Part shown: one piece after another, positions 1-6,608 of the stretch
Numbering within the stretch: the first letter of the stretch is position 1
How the letters are laid out: each line of letters starts with the position of its first letter
Assembly (NCBI GenBank): GCA_944353735.1
Contig: CALVPU010000111.1
Location: 1 to 12,831 of the forward strand
Direction of reading: 5' to 3'
From: an uncultured Eubacteriales bacterium
Lineage (GTDB): Bacteria > Bacillota > Clostridia > Christensenellales > Aristaeellaceae
Length of the DNA: 12,831 nt
The notes under the pieces: model-generated
Told to the model about the DNA's origin: nothing
The model's input: the letters and a program-made list of their open reading frames with translations, nothing else
Database searches by the model: none
Position numbers and translations under genes: made by a program

Positions 1-827
1 TACACGCCGCGGCACTTCATGCCCACCAGACGGTTCTCGACGATGTCGATGATGCCGACGCCGTGCTTGCCGCCCAGCTCGTTGAGCTTCCAGACGAGGT
101 CGACCGAGTTCATCTTCACGCCGTCGATTGCGACCGGCACGCCCTTTTCAAAATCAATGGAGACGTATTCCGCCTCCTCCGGCGCCTCTTCGGGCGTGAC
201 GCCCATCTCCATGTTGCCGGCATATTTCGGTTCGTTGGCGGGATCTTCCAGCTCGAGGCCCTCGTGCGACAGGTGCCAGAGGTTCTTGTCCTTGGAGTAG
301 TTCGTCTCGCGGTTGATCTTCAGCGGCACGTTGTGCGCCTCGGCGTACTCGATCTCCTGCTCGCGGCTCTTGATGTCCCACACGCGCCACGGCGCGATGA
401 CCGGCATGTCCGGGGCGAACGCCTTGATCGCCAGCTCGAAGCGCACCTGATCGTTGCCCTTGCCGGTGCATCCGTGGCAAATGGCGTCGGCGCCCTCCTT
501 CTTCGCGATCTCGACCAGCCGCTTGGCGATGATCGGGCGCGCCATCGAGGTGCCCAGCAGGTAGACGTTTTCGTACTTCGCGCCCATCTGCACGCACGGG
601 ATGATGACGTCGTCGACGAATTCCTGATTGAGGTCCTCGACGTAGAGCTTGCTCGCGCCGGTCTTGATCGCCTTCTCCTCAAGGCCGTCCAGCTCGCCGA
701 CCTGACCGACGTTGGCGGAAACGGCGATGACCTCGCAGCCCTCGTAGTTCTCCTTCAGCCACGGAATGATGATGGACGTGTCCAGTCCGCCGGAATACGC
801 CAGCACGATCTTCTTGAACTTCTTCAT
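1..827 (-). CDS. argG: Argininosuccinate synthase, 3' end beyond window
   Basis: Joins citrulline and aspartate with ATP to give argininosuccinate, the penultimate step of arginine synthesis, in the cytoplasm. The visible 275 residues begin MKKFKKIVLAYSGGLDTS. They include the PP-loop ATP-binding motif SGGLDTS (about 12-18), the segment CHGCTGKGNDQVRFE (about 118-132) and the later NYSKDKNLWHLSHEGLELE segment, all hallmarks of the ArgG family. The family is usually about 400 residues, so roughly the last third lies off the left edge. ATG at 827 was chosen because the AGGAGA ribosome site ends nine bases before it; an in-frame ATG at 836 abuts that site and is too close. A near-consensus promoter lies directly upstream, so the gene is probably transcribed on its own and not from tadA. 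No frameshift is visible. Identification is very secure. Confidence 0.97.
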   Translation of the reverse strand, partial: MKKFKKIVLAYSGGLDTSIIIPWLKENYEGCEVIAVSANVGQVGELDGLEEKAIKTGASKLYVEDLNQEFVDDVIIPCVQMGAKYENVYLLGTSMARPIIAKRLVEIAKKEGADAICHGCTGKGNDQVRFELAIKAFAPDMPVIAPWRVWDIKSREQEIEYAEAHNVPLKINRETNYSKDKNLWHLSHEGLELEDPANEPKYAGNMEMGVTPEEAPEEAEYVSIDFEKGVPVAIDGVKMNSVDLVWKLNELGGKHGVGIIDIVENRLVGMKCRGV

Positions 828-879
828 GACATTCATTCTCCTGTTTCGCCGCTCGGGCGTCGTTTTGCTTTATGCAATT

Positions 880-907
880 ATTATACGCATTTTTGCGCGA
901 GTGTCAA
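880..907 (-). promoter_or_regulatory. Sigma-A-type promoter of argG
   Basis: On the minus strand a perfect -35 box TTGACA (907-902) and a perfect -10 box TATAAT (885-880) are separated by 16 bases. The predicted start is near 873, giving a leader of about 45 bases before the argG ATG at 827. The region is clearly A+T-richer than the flanking genes. A weak ArgR/AhrC-like half match lies just upstream (918-933) and is discussed under findings. Confidence 0.85.
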
Positions 908-956
908 GGGGTATAGGTGCATATTTATGTGAATTAACCGCGATTTCACTGCATAG

Positions 957-1415
957 TCATTCAGACTTGCGACGCCGGTCGCGAAAGAACGCCTCCAGCA
1001 GCGCGCGGCACTCGTCCGCCAGCACGCCGCCGTCGCTAGCGCAGAAGTGGGAAAACGCCGGGTCCTCGGGGATGCGGTAGACGCTGCCGGCGCAGCCCTG
1101 CGCGGGATCGGACGCGCCGTAGACCAGCCGCGACAGGCGCGACTGCGAGATCGCGCCGGCGCACATCGGGCAGGGTTCGAGGGTCACGTACAGCGTGCAG
1201 CCGTTCAGCCGCCAACCGCCCAGCCGCCCAGCCGCGCGCCGGATGGCGAGCACTTCGGCGTGAGCGGTGGGATCGCCGCTGCGCTCGCGCTCGTTGTGCG
1301 CGCGCGCGATGATTTCGCCGCCGCGGACGAGCGCGCAGCCGACCGGCAGTTCGCCCTCCGCCAGCGCCGCGCGCGCTTCCTCCAGCGCCGCGCGCATGAA
1401 ATCGGCGTCCGCCAT
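957..1415 (-). CDS. tadA: tRNA-specific adenosine deaminase TadA
   Basis: Deaminates the wobble adenosine (A34) of tRNA-Arg(ACG) to inosine. The 152-residue product is a compact cytidine-deaminase-fold protein with the zinc and proton-shuttle motif HAE (52-54) and the PCPMC motif (81-85, Cys82 and Cys85) following TLE, and it spans the whole family length. The start at 1415 gives MADADFMRAALEEA, which lines up with the normal TadA N-terminus. An in-frame ATG at 1427 adds MVSA and would overlap the stop of the SpoIIM-family gene; neither ATG has a strong ribosome site, so translation is probably coupled to the upstream gene. It is the last gene of the helix-hairpin-helix/SpoIIM/tadA cluster. 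No terminator with a U-run follows it, so some readthrough toward argG is possible. Confidence 0.95.
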   Translation of the reverse strand: MADADFMRAALEEARAALAEGELPVGCALVRGGEIIARAHNERERSGDPTAHAEVLAIRRAAGRLGGWRLNGCTLYVTLEPCPMCAGAISQSRLSRLVYGASDPAQGCAGSVYRIPEDPAFSHFCASDGGVLADECRALLEAFFRDRRRKSE

Positions 1416-1420
1416 GGCGC

Positions 1421-2179
1421 TCACCATCCCATCGCCGACAGCATCGCGTCGGGCGTAACCCAGCATTCGACCGCCGCTGCGACCGCCAGCAACGGCAGCA
1501 CGAACAGGACAAACATCAACAGCGTGCAGCCGATCGCCCGCAGCGGACGCGCCCTGCGGCGGCAGACGCGCGCGGTGAGCTTGCGGCACAATGTAAACCC
1601 CAGCGCAAAGCTCAGCAGCAGCGCGGGCAGCTCGAAGATTCCGTGCGGCAGGATGCCGGCAACGGCCCACTGCGCCGCCATCCCAAAGCCGAACATCGAG
1701 CCGAGGGCGGCGCCGAGCACGACTGCGTTGATGAACAGCGCCAGCAGCGGCAGGAACAAAAACGGCGCCAGCCCCAGCAGGACCGCCGTGCCGCTCGCCT
1801 GAAGGTTGTGAAAGAACAGCATCACGGGGTCGAGCCCAATCGCCTCCGCCAGCGCCCGCCCGCTCCAGCCGTCATACGCCGCGGCGCGCGGCGATTCCAG
1901 CGCGGGCACGTCCTGCGCCGCTTCCGGCCACAGCGAGTGCACACCGTCGTGCGCCGCCGTGCTGTCCAGCGCAACGCCGTCCAGCCCCGCAGGGATCTCC
2001 TGCAGCAGCTGCAGACCCGTCCACGGGTCATCGGCATACACAGCCGTGAACAGCGCGGTCAGCACCACGAACAGCGCCGTCAGAATCCAGAACGTCTTGC
2101 GCACGTCCCGCTTCCAGTACCTGCGCATGGATTCCAGCGCCGTGGGGACATAGTCGTCCCGCATTTCCACATCGTTCAT
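1421..2179 (-). CDS. SpoIIM-family (DUF95) integral membrane protein
   Basis: A 252-residue membrane protein with a short cytoplasmic N-terminus, one hydrophobic segment at about 28-48, an extracytoplasmic loop of roughly 70 residues, then a hydrophobic C-terminal half (about 129-175, 183-198 and 215-237). The segment ILPHGIFELPALLLSFALG (about 176-194) is the signature of the SpoIIM family. In Bacillus SpoIIM acts with SpoIID and SpoIIP in septal peptidoglycan degradation during engulfment. Many Firmicutes carry additional family members of unknown role, so a sporulation role is inference. The ATG at 2179 has GGAGG nine bases upstream and overlaps the stop of the preceding gene as ATGA, suggesting coupled translation. 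The reading frame stays open far upstream (to 2632), but that part overlaps the helix-hairpin-helix gene and looks like shadow sequence. Confidence 0.85.
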   Translation of the reverse strand: MNDVEMRDDYVPTALESMRRYWKRDVRKTFWILTALFVVLTALFTAVYADDPWTGLQLLQEIPAGLDGVALDSTAAHDGVHSLWPEAAQDVPALESPRAAAYDGWSGRALAEAIGLDPVMLFFHNLQASGTAVLLGLAPFLFLPLLALFINAVVLGAALGSMFGFGMAAQWAVAGILPHGIFELPALLLSFALGFTLCRKLTARVCRRRARPLRAIGCTLLMFVLFVLPLLAVAAAVECWVTPDAMLSAMGW

Positions 2180-2454
2180 CCGTTCCCCACCTCCGGATAC
2201 GTCCGACCCTTCCAGTACCACCACTTGAGCTTCTCCGGCTCCCGCTGAGGATGCTCGGCGAAGTAGACCGCCAGCCGGAACACGTACAGCTGGCAGCGGT
2301 CCTCCTGAAAGCCCTTGTGCGCGCAGTCGAGCCGGTACAGTTCCTCGGGATCGTGCCCGACCAGATCGGCGACCGCATGAATGCCGATCTCCTCCAGATC
2401 CCGCGCGATGTTCGGTCCCACGCCGGGAATCGAGCGCAGGTCGCCCGCTGCCAT
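2176..2454 (-). CDS. Cdd1-like (pathogenicity-locus family) helix-hairpin-helix protein
   Basis: A 92-residue soluble protein. The N-terminus (about 6-30, LRSIPGVGPNIARDLEEIG) is a helix-hairpin-helix of the kind that binds DNA backbone without sequence preference. The rest (DPEELY, DRCQLYVFRLAVYFAE, EKLKWWYWKGR) matches the small Cdd1 or 'pathogenicity locus' family, whose function is not established. I chose ATG at 2454 because GGAGG (2468-2464) stands nine bases upstream; an in-frame ATG at 2472 lacks this. It is the first gene of a unit with its own promoter at 2562-2590, and its TGA overlaps the ATG of the SpoIIM-family gene. A nucleic-acid role is suggested by the fold only. Confidence 0.85.
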   Translation of the reverse strand: MAAGDLRSIPGVGPNIARDLEEIGIHAVADLVGHDPEELYRLDCAHKGFQEDRCQLYVFRLAVYFAEHPQREPEKLKWWYWKGRTYPEVGNG

Positions 2455-2533
2455 GGTCTTCCACCTCCGCATGGCGCAGCGCGGCTCCGCAGTCCACGCA
2501 GGGCAGCAGCGGCGCGCACATCGCCGTTATGCA

Positions 2534-2551
2534 GGCGCCTTCGGCGGCGCC
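2534..2551 (-). promoter_or_regulatory. GC-rich 5' leader stem-loop
   Basis: The arms GGCGCC and GGCGCC enclose a six-base loop. The hairpin would sit within a few bases of the predicted transcription start (about 2555) of the helix-hairpin-helix/SpoIIM/tadA transcript. It could protect the mRNA 5' end. There is no U-run, so it is not a convincing terminator for the DUF4363 gene upstream. Confidence 0.35.
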
Positions 2552-2561
2552 GTCTGCAATG

Positions 2562-2590
2562 AGTATACCATACCCGCGCCCGCCGCACAA
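2562..2590 (-). promoter_or_regulatory. Sigma-A-type promoter of the HhH/SpoIIM/tadA operon
   Basis: On the minus strand, -35 TTGTGC (2590-2585) and -10 TATACT (2567-2562) are 17 bases apart. The promoter begins five bases after the DUF4363 stop codon and leaves a leader of about 100 bases before the ATG at 2454. Confidence 0.6.
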
Positions 2591-2594
2591 GGCT

Positions 2595-2978
2595 TCAGTA
2601 CAAATTCGCCGCCGTGAGCGCCTCCTTTTCACGAATGTGCTCGATGCCCTCGCCGATGAGCGCCACGGAGCCGTAGAAGTCCTCCATGTCCGTGTAGGCG
2701 ACGCAGATCTCCGCCTCGATGATGCGCTCCTTGACCTCGTGCAGGTCGTCGTGTTCGCAGAGCAACTCGAGCAGGCCCGAGCGCTCGTCCCACAGCGTCG
2801 CCAGCGCGATCAGCCCCTCGCGCGCGCCGGTGACGTCGCCTTCCTCCATCGTTACAAAGATCTCCGTCGCCATCTCGTGCGCCTCGTCCAGCACCGCGTT
2901 GACCGCCAGCATCGAGGCGGCGCAGACCGCCAGACACGCCGCCAGGACCGCCGCAACCGTGATCGTCAACCGCTTCAT
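2595..2978 (-). CDS. DUF4363 family protein
   Basis: A 127-residue protein with one N-terminal hydrophobic segment (about 5-27, probably an uncleaved anchor or signal) and an acidic, mostly helical remainder rich in Glu, with LLCEHDDLHEVKERIIEAE near 70-88. The look and position match DUF4363, a family repeatedly found next to DUF421 proteins in Clostridia; its function is unknown. The ATG at 2978 is preceded by GAGGAGG with a nine-base spacing. The gene starts 21 bases after the DUF421 stop, so the two are almost certainly one transcript. The topology predicts most of the protein outside the membrane, facing the same compartment as periplasm-like space, but this is inference. Confidence 0.75.
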   Translation of the reverse strand: MKRLTITVAAVLAACLAVCAASMLAVNAVLDEAHEMATEIFVTMEEGDVTGAREGLIALATLWDERSGLLELLCEHDDLHEVKERIIEAEICVAYTDMEDFYGSVALIGEGIEHIREKEALTAANLY

Positions 2979-2999
2979 CCGCTCCCGCCTCCTCTCGCC

Positions 3000-3716
3000 T
3001 CACCACGTCACCTGCTCCGGCGGGATCGCCTGAAAGGTCTGCACACCGCCGTCGCGCAGCTGCAGCATCATTCGTCCCTTTGTGTCGAGGCTCGCCAGAT
3101 AGACGCCCTGAATGCTCAACCCGCGCTGCGCCAACACGTGCGCCAGCCACGCCTCGCCGCGCCCCGCCTGCTGCAGGTTGTGCGCCTGCGCGCGACCGTC
3201 CATGACGAGGATCATCGGCAGGCCTTCATAACCCGGCTCGACGCCCATCTCCGCCGATGTCGGCGGGCGACCGTCGCCCGGCGCGAACGCCGAGATCGAG
3301 CCGTTGGCCTCGATCACCGCCGTGCCGACGTCGGCGGGGTTGAGAAAGCCCGCGCCGCGCAGCCCCTCCAGCAGATCGGACAGGCTCAGGCACAGCCGGT
3401 TGAGCTCGCGCTGGTCGATCACGCCGCGGGAGACGACCACCGCCGGCTTGCCGGACACGAACGCCCGCACGCGGTCCGACTTGAGCGACGCCAGCGTGAT
3501 CACGCCGTGCACGACAAACATCGCCGCCACCGGCAAGAGTCCGTGCAGCAGCGGCGTCGACACGCTCTCCATCGGCGCGGAGATCACGTCCGCCAGCAGG
3601 ATCGTCATGGCAAACTCGTAGGGCTGGAACTGCCCGAGCTGCCGCTTGCCCAGCCCGCGCATCAGCAGGATCATCACGATGTACAGCGCCATGCCGCGAA
3701 AAAACAGTGCAAACAC
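3000..3716 (-). CDS. DUF421 (YetF-like) membrane protein
   Basis: A 238-residue protein with an N-terminal membrane region (segments about 3-20, 36-48 and 57-77) and a soluble C-terminal region. The family signature GKRQLGQFQPYEF (23-35) is present, as is GKPAVVVSRGVIDQRELNR (89-107), the start of the cytosolic DUF421 domain. Bacillus relatives are YetF, YkjA and YrbG; some are linked to spore germination or membrane function, but the biochemical role is unknown. I chose a GTG start at 3716 because GGAGGAGG lies seven bases upstream and the protein then begins with the usual hydrophobic stretch. The frame continues upstream through a basic, Gly-rich stretch that does not look coding; an internal ATG at 3692 would cut into the first membrane segment. 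It heads a two-gene unit with the DUF4363 gene. I see no convincing promoter. Confidence 0.88.
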   Translation of the reverse strand: MFALFFRGMALYIVMILLMRGLGKRQLGQFQPYEFAMTILLADVISAPMESVSTPLLHGLLPVAAMFVVHGVITLASLKSDRVRAFVSGKPAVVVSRGVIDQRELNRLCLSLSDLLEGLRGAGFLNPADVGTAVIEANGSISAFAPGDGRPPTSAEMGVEPGYEGLPMILVMDGRAQAHNLQQAGRGEAWLAHVLAQRGLSIQGVYLASLDTKGRMMLQLRDGGVQTFQAIPPEQVTW

Positions 3717-4196
3717 GCCAACGCCTCCTCCGGACCCGCGCCCCGACCGGTCCTGCCTACATTCTGCCCGCATGCGGAAAGATCATGCAGGCGCAGGGCG
3801 GTCGCTGCGCCTGCAGCGGAAAAGACGCACGCCGCCAGCGGGCGCAAGGCTCCGTATGTCCGGAACCATCGCCGCGCCGCAAGGCGCGGTCGAAATCAAG
3901 CCCGCACAGCAGCGGAAAGCGGCGCATTCTGGTCCGCGGATTGTCCGGCAAAAGGCGCCGACAAATGCAGCGCGGTCCTCTGCCCCTCTGACCTTCCGAC
4001 CGGCGTCCGCGCCTCCCCTTCCAGCGATCCTCAAATCACCGGCAAGGTCGTCCGCGCTGCATTCTGCGGCGCAGTCCCGCCGCGCAGAGTCCGGCATCCT
4101 TCTCCGTTCTCCACCCGTCCGTTTCTCCACCGCGCGCAATGCGTTCTTCCTGCACGCCTCCGCGCGCAGAATCCCAACGTCGTCGGCTCCGCGGAC
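3717..4196. other. Intergenic stretch without a recognisable gene
   Basis: This gap lies between the divergent DUF421 gene (minus) and zinc-ribbon gene (plus). Open frames on both strands here give Arg/Pro/Ala-rich translations without motifs and are probably G+C artefacts. One perfect 10-bp hairpin (arms 3787-3796 and 3805-3814, 8-base loop) is present and lacks a U-run on either strand. The part from about 3970 to 4170 is pyrimidine-rich on the plus strand. A promoter for the DUF421 gene should lie near the left edge but no good match was found. Confidence 0.6.
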
Positions 4197-4225
4197 TTGA
4201 TTTTTGGCGCGAAACGGGGTATGAT
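4197..4225 (+). promoter_or_regulatory. Sigma-A-type promoter of the zinc-ribbon/ispE operon
   Basis: -35 TTGATT (4197-4202) and -10 TATGAT (4220-4225) are separated by exactly 17 bases. The predicted start near 4232 gives a short leader of about 32 bases before the ATG at 4264. Confidence 0.7.
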
Positions 4226-4232
4226 GGTAGCG

Positions 4233-4256
4233 GGCGGTTCAGCGACCGCCGGAGGG
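4233..4256 (+). promoter_or_regulatory. Leader hairpin abutting the ribosome binding site
   Basis: The arms GGCGGT (4233-4238) and ACCGCC (4245-4250) enclose a six-base loop. The ribosome site GGAGGG (4251-4256) follows with no gap. The hairpin starts essentially at the predicted transcription start, so it may stabilise the mRNA 5' end or affect ribosome loading. Confidence 0.4.
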
Positions 4257-4263
4257 AGATACG

Positions 4264-4794
4264 ATGGATTTTTGGAATGAACTGGGCAAAAAAATCGCCT
4301 CGCGCACGGATCGCAGCCGCGACGACGGCGGCGACGGCGAGCTGCGCGAGGCGCGCGAGGCATTGGAGCGGCAGATGGCGGAACTCGGTCGCGCCTACTA
4401 TGAATCGGTCGACGGCACGTCGCAGGCTGTGCCCGCCGCGCAGCTCGACGCCGTGCGCGAGGCGCTGGAACGGGTCGCGCGGCTGAGCGCCCGGCGTGAG
4501 CCGCGGCGCGTGCGCTGTGCCGCGTGCGGGACGGTGCAGCCGGACGGCGCGCGCTTCTGCGCCAACTGCGGCAAGCGCATGCCCGAACCGCCGCCGCAGC
4601 TGCACGAGGACGCGACGCCCGACGCGGCGTACTGCCCCGCCTGCGGCGCGATGCGCCTGGGCGAAGAGCGCTACTGCGCGCTGTGCGGCGCCGACCTCGC
4701 ACCGGAAGCGACGTCCATGCCGCCCGCGGTCCCGGCGCCGGCGCGGCGGGAGGGTCCCGAGGAACCGGCGGAGGACCGTTCGGCATGGCAGTGA
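4264..4794 (+). CDS. Double zinc-ribbon protein of unknown function
   Basis: A 176-residue soluble protein. Residues about 25-78 are charged and helical, possibly a short coiled coil. Two zinc ribbons follow: Cys85/88/99/102 and Cys124/127/138/141, each as CxxC plus CxxC, with the knuckles FCANCG and YCALCG typical of the general zinc-ribbon class. The C-terminal tail is Pro/Ala/Glu-rich and probably disordered. GGAGGG stands seven bases before the ATG. It is the first gene of an operon with ispE, which starts 32 bases after its stop. The ribbons suggest protein or nucleic-acid contacts, but no specific role can be named. Confidence 0.8.
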   Translation: MDFWNELGKKIASRTDRSRDDGGDGELREAREALERQMAELGRAYYESVDGTSQAVPAAQLDAVREALERVARLSARREPRRVRCAACGTVQPDGARFCANCGKRMPEPPPQLHEDATPDAAYCPACGAMRLGEERYCALCGADLAPEATSMPPAVPAPARREGPEEPAEDRSAWQ

Positions 4795-4826
4795 CGGAAC
4801 GTTGCGCGACAGCGCAGGGAGGCGGC

Positions 4827-5870
4827 ATGCGAATCGTCTGTGAAGCGCACGCAAAGATCAACTGGTCCTTAAACGTCCTCGGCGTGCGCGAGGACGGCTA
4901 CCACGAACTGGATATGCTGATGCAAACCCTCGCGCTGAGCGACGAGATCACGTTCGAGCGCGCGCGCTGGCTGACGCTGAGCGTCGACGGGCAGGCGCTT
5001 CCCGTGGGAACGCGCAATCTGGTCGTCCGCGCCGCGAACCTGCTCAACGACTACATGGGCCAGCGCAACGGCGCGCGCATCCGCCTGGTCAAGCGCATTC
5101 CCGCGCGTGCAGGTCTGGGCGGCGGCAGCGCGGACTGCGCCTGCGCGCTGCTGGCACTGAACCGGCTGTGGGATCTGCGCCTGCCAGCGGGCACGCTGCT
5201 CAAGCTCGGCGCGCAGCTGGGCGCGGACGTGCCGTTCTGCATGACGGGCGGACTGGCGCGCGTGCGCGGCATCGGCGAAAGGCTCACGCCGATGCCATGC
5301 GCGCCGGAGGTCCATCTGGCGATGGTCACCCCTGGCGGCGGGCTGTCCACGGCGGCGGTGTTCCGCGCGTGGGACGAGATGCGCGCCCGCGCAGCGGCAG
5401 GCGGCGCGGGCTTGACCAAAGGGGACGGCGTCTCTGACGCCGATGCGTCCGCGATGCGCGGCGGTGCGCGCGCGCCCATGGGCGATGGCAGCCCCGACGC
5501 CGGTTCACAGGCGCAGCACGGCGCCGCTTGGGACATGGACGGCGATGCCCCCGGCACTGGCGGCGCGCAGATGCTGGACGAGGCGGGCGCACCGTGCGCC
5601 TCCGACCTCGGCGCGCTCGCCGAAGCGCTCATGCGCGGCGATCTCGAGCGCGCGCAGGCGCTGTCCGGCAACTCGCTGGAAGTGCCCGCGATTCAGATGA
5701 TGCCGGAGATCGCGGCGCACATGGCGGCGTTCCGGCGGCTGGGCGCGCGCTTCGTGCGCATGACTGGCAGCGGTTCGACCGTGTTCGCCGCGTTTGCCAC
5801 GCAGTCCGACGCCATTCGCGCTGCGCAAGCCATTCCTGGCGCGATTTACACCCACACGCTGCGCGGATGA
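4827..5870 (+). CDS. ispE: 4-diphosphocytidyl-2-C-methyl-D-erythritol kinase with an insertion
   Basis: Phosphorylates CDP-methylerythritol with ATP in the MEP pathway of isoprenoid synthesis. This GHMP kinase shows the N-terminal AHAKINWSLNVLG with Lys10, REDGYHELDM (21-30), the glycine-rich ATP loop ARAGLGGGSADCA (93-105), LGADVPF with Asp134, and the C-terminal MTGSGSTVFA (312-321). Lys10 and Asp134 correspond to the family's catalytic pair. At 347 residues it is about 60 longer than usual; the excess is a Gly/Ala/Asp/Met-rich low-complexity stretch at about 188-258 between the two C-terminal-domain segments ending AWDEMR and starting LGALAEAL. The ATG at 4827 has GGGAGG four bases upstream and matches the family N-terminus; an ATG at 4785 overlapping the previous gene would add 14 atypical residues. 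A hairpin follows the stop directly. Confidence 0.95.
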   Translation: MRIVCEAHAKINWSLNVLGVREDGYHELDMLMQTLALSDEITFERARWLTLSVDGQALPVGTRNLVVRAANLLNDYMGQRNGARIRLVKRIPARAGLGGGSADCACALLALNRLWDLRLPAGTLLKLGAQLGADVPFCMTGGLARVRGIGERLTPMPCAPEVHLAMVTPGGGLSTAAVFRAWDEMRARAAAGGAGLTKGDGVSDADASAMRGGARAPMGDGSPDAGSQAQHGAAWDMDGDAPGTGGAQMLDEAGAPCASDLGALAEALMRGDLERAQALSGNSLEVPAIQMMPEIAAHMAAFRRLGARFVRMTGSGSTVFAAFATQSDAIRAAQAIPGAIYTHTLRG

Positions 5871-5896
5871 GCGCGCGGCAGCTTCCCGCCGCGCGC
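5871..5896 (+). terminator. Stem-loop just after ispE
   Basis: A perfect 9-bp G+C stem (arms 5871-5879 and 5888-5896, eight-base loop) begins immediately after the ispE stop. The following CATTTCC is only a weak U-run, so this may be an inefficient terminator or a 3' stabilising hairpin; the stronger 5948-5984 hairpin lies downstream. Confidence 0.4.
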
Positions 5897-5944
5897 CATT
5901 TCCGGAGCGATTCACGTCCCGCTGGGCAAATGCGCGTCCTGCGC

Positions 5945-5984
5945 AAAAAAGCCGCTTCCACGCACATGACGTGGAAGCGGCTTT
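5945..5984 (-). terminator. Strong intrinsic terminator, probably bidirectional
   Basis: A perfect 15-bp stem (arms 5948-5962 and 5970-5984) has a seven-base loop. On the minus strand it lies eight bases past the stop of the SleB-like gene and runs into a U-run (complement of the A-run at 5945-5950). On the plus strand the stem ends in a short T-run, so it may also stop ispE transcripts arriving head-on. Confidence 0.88.
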
Positions 5985-5992
5985 CACCGCGC

Positions 5993-6415
5993 TCAGTCGT
6001 TGCCGTTTTCAGCGTAAAAGGCGTACCCGCCCACGATCGCGACCGGATCGAGATCCGTCCACGGCTGCGCGGCGTCCAGCGCCTGATAGTACAGCGCGTC
6101 GCCGGACAGCACCCGCGCACCGGAGAGCACCTCGTGCGCCGCGCGCAGGCTGTCGGCATCGTAGCGGCTGCCCGCCGGAAACTGCTGCTGCTCCTCGAGC
6201 ACCTCGCCCAGCGTGTCCGCAAACCAGTCGCTCGCCACGCGGTTCATCACCACCGTGCCGATCGCCAGCTTCGTCTCGTAGCTCTCGTTCCGCGCCAGCG
6301 CACTGATCGTCCGCGCCAGCAGCACCGTATCCCGGTCCTCGGTAAAGCTCACGGACGGGACCAGCATGCACGCCAGCGCCACGGCGATCGCCGCCAGCGC
6401 CACAACCCTTCGCAT
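5993..6415 (-). CDS. Secreted SleB-like (Hydrolase_2) protein, possibly inactive
   Basis: A 140-residue protein with an N-terminal signal or anchor (about 1-24) followed by the SleB/CwlJ-type cell-wall hydrolase domain: LLARTISALARNESYE, AIGTVVMNRV (51-60), GEVLEEQQQFP (70-80), SLRAAHEVLSG and GDALYY. SleB is a spore-cortex lytic transglycosylase, and stand-alone domain proteins are common in Clostridia. The family usually has Glu at the start of the EAxN/GE motif; here it is Leu40, although Glu44 is present. Function is therefore uncertain. The ATG at 6415 was chosen because AAGGGA lies nine bases upstream and a clean signal peptide follows. Upstream in-frame ATGs (6475, 6433) lie in or at the promoter. 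It is a single-gene unit with its own promoter and terminator. Confidence 0.82.
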   Translation of the reverse strand: MRRVVALAAIAVALACMLVPSVSFTEDRDTVLLARTISALARNESYETKLAIGTVVMNRVASDWFADTLGEVLEEQQQFPAGSRYDADSLRAAHEVLSGARVLSGDALYYQALDAAQPWTDLDPVAIVGGYAFYAENGND

Positions 6416-6446
6416 TGGCATCCGTCCCTTCATGATTGCTGAAGTT

Positions 6447-6475
6447 ATTATACACGCCTCAGCAACATATTTCAA
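6447..6475 (-). promoter_or_regulatory. Sigma-A-type promoter of the SleB-like gene
   Basis: On the minus strand, -35 TTGAAA (6475-6470) and a perfect -10 TATAAT (6452-6447) are spaced by 17 bases. The predicted start near 6440 gives a leader of about 25 bases, consistent with the ATG at 6415 being the start. Confidence 0.82.
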
Positions 6476-6564
6476 TCATTTTGTAATAGTTTCGAAATAA
6501 ATCCCCATCCTTCTATCTATATTCAAGATCCGGTCCAAATATGACGAAAAAAGCCGAAAGCGAC

Positions 6565-6602
6565 AAAAAGGCGGCGGTTCTGCTCAAACAGAACCGCCGC
6601 CT
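6565..6602 (-). terminator. Second of two tandem intrinsic terminators after the SH3 gene
   Basis: A perfect 14-bp stem (arms 6569-6582 and 6589-6602) has a six-base loop. On the minus strand it runs into a five-base U-run (6569-6565 complement). It lies downstream of the terminator at 6609-6642 in the same direction. Confidence 0.9.
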
Positions 6603-6608
6603 CCATGC

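Noticed and set aside
63..932. Plus-strand open frame of 289 codons opposite argG
   Set aside because: The minus strand encodes unmistakable ArgG over the same bases.
2180..2523. Upstream extension of the SpoIIM-family frame with a PCVDCGAAL zinc-knuckle-like start at ATG 2523
   Set aside because: There is no ribosome site, it overlaps the helix-hairpin-helix gene in another frame, and only a single CxxC is present.
2529..4280. Plus-strand open frame of 583 codons opposite the DUF4363 and DUF421 genes
   Set aside because: It mirrors recognisable minus-strand genes, is Arg/His/Gln-rich, and has no domain or ribosome site.
4785..4826. Earlier ispE start at 4785 overlapping the zinc-ribbon gene
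   Set aside because: It adds 14 residues absent from the family, while the ATG at 4827 gives the normal N-terminus with a ribosome site.
6416..6475. Longer start for the SleB-like protein at 6475 or 6433
   Set aside because: 6475 lies at the -35 box and 6433 would leave almost no leader; the ribosome site AAGGGA and signal peptide favour 6415.
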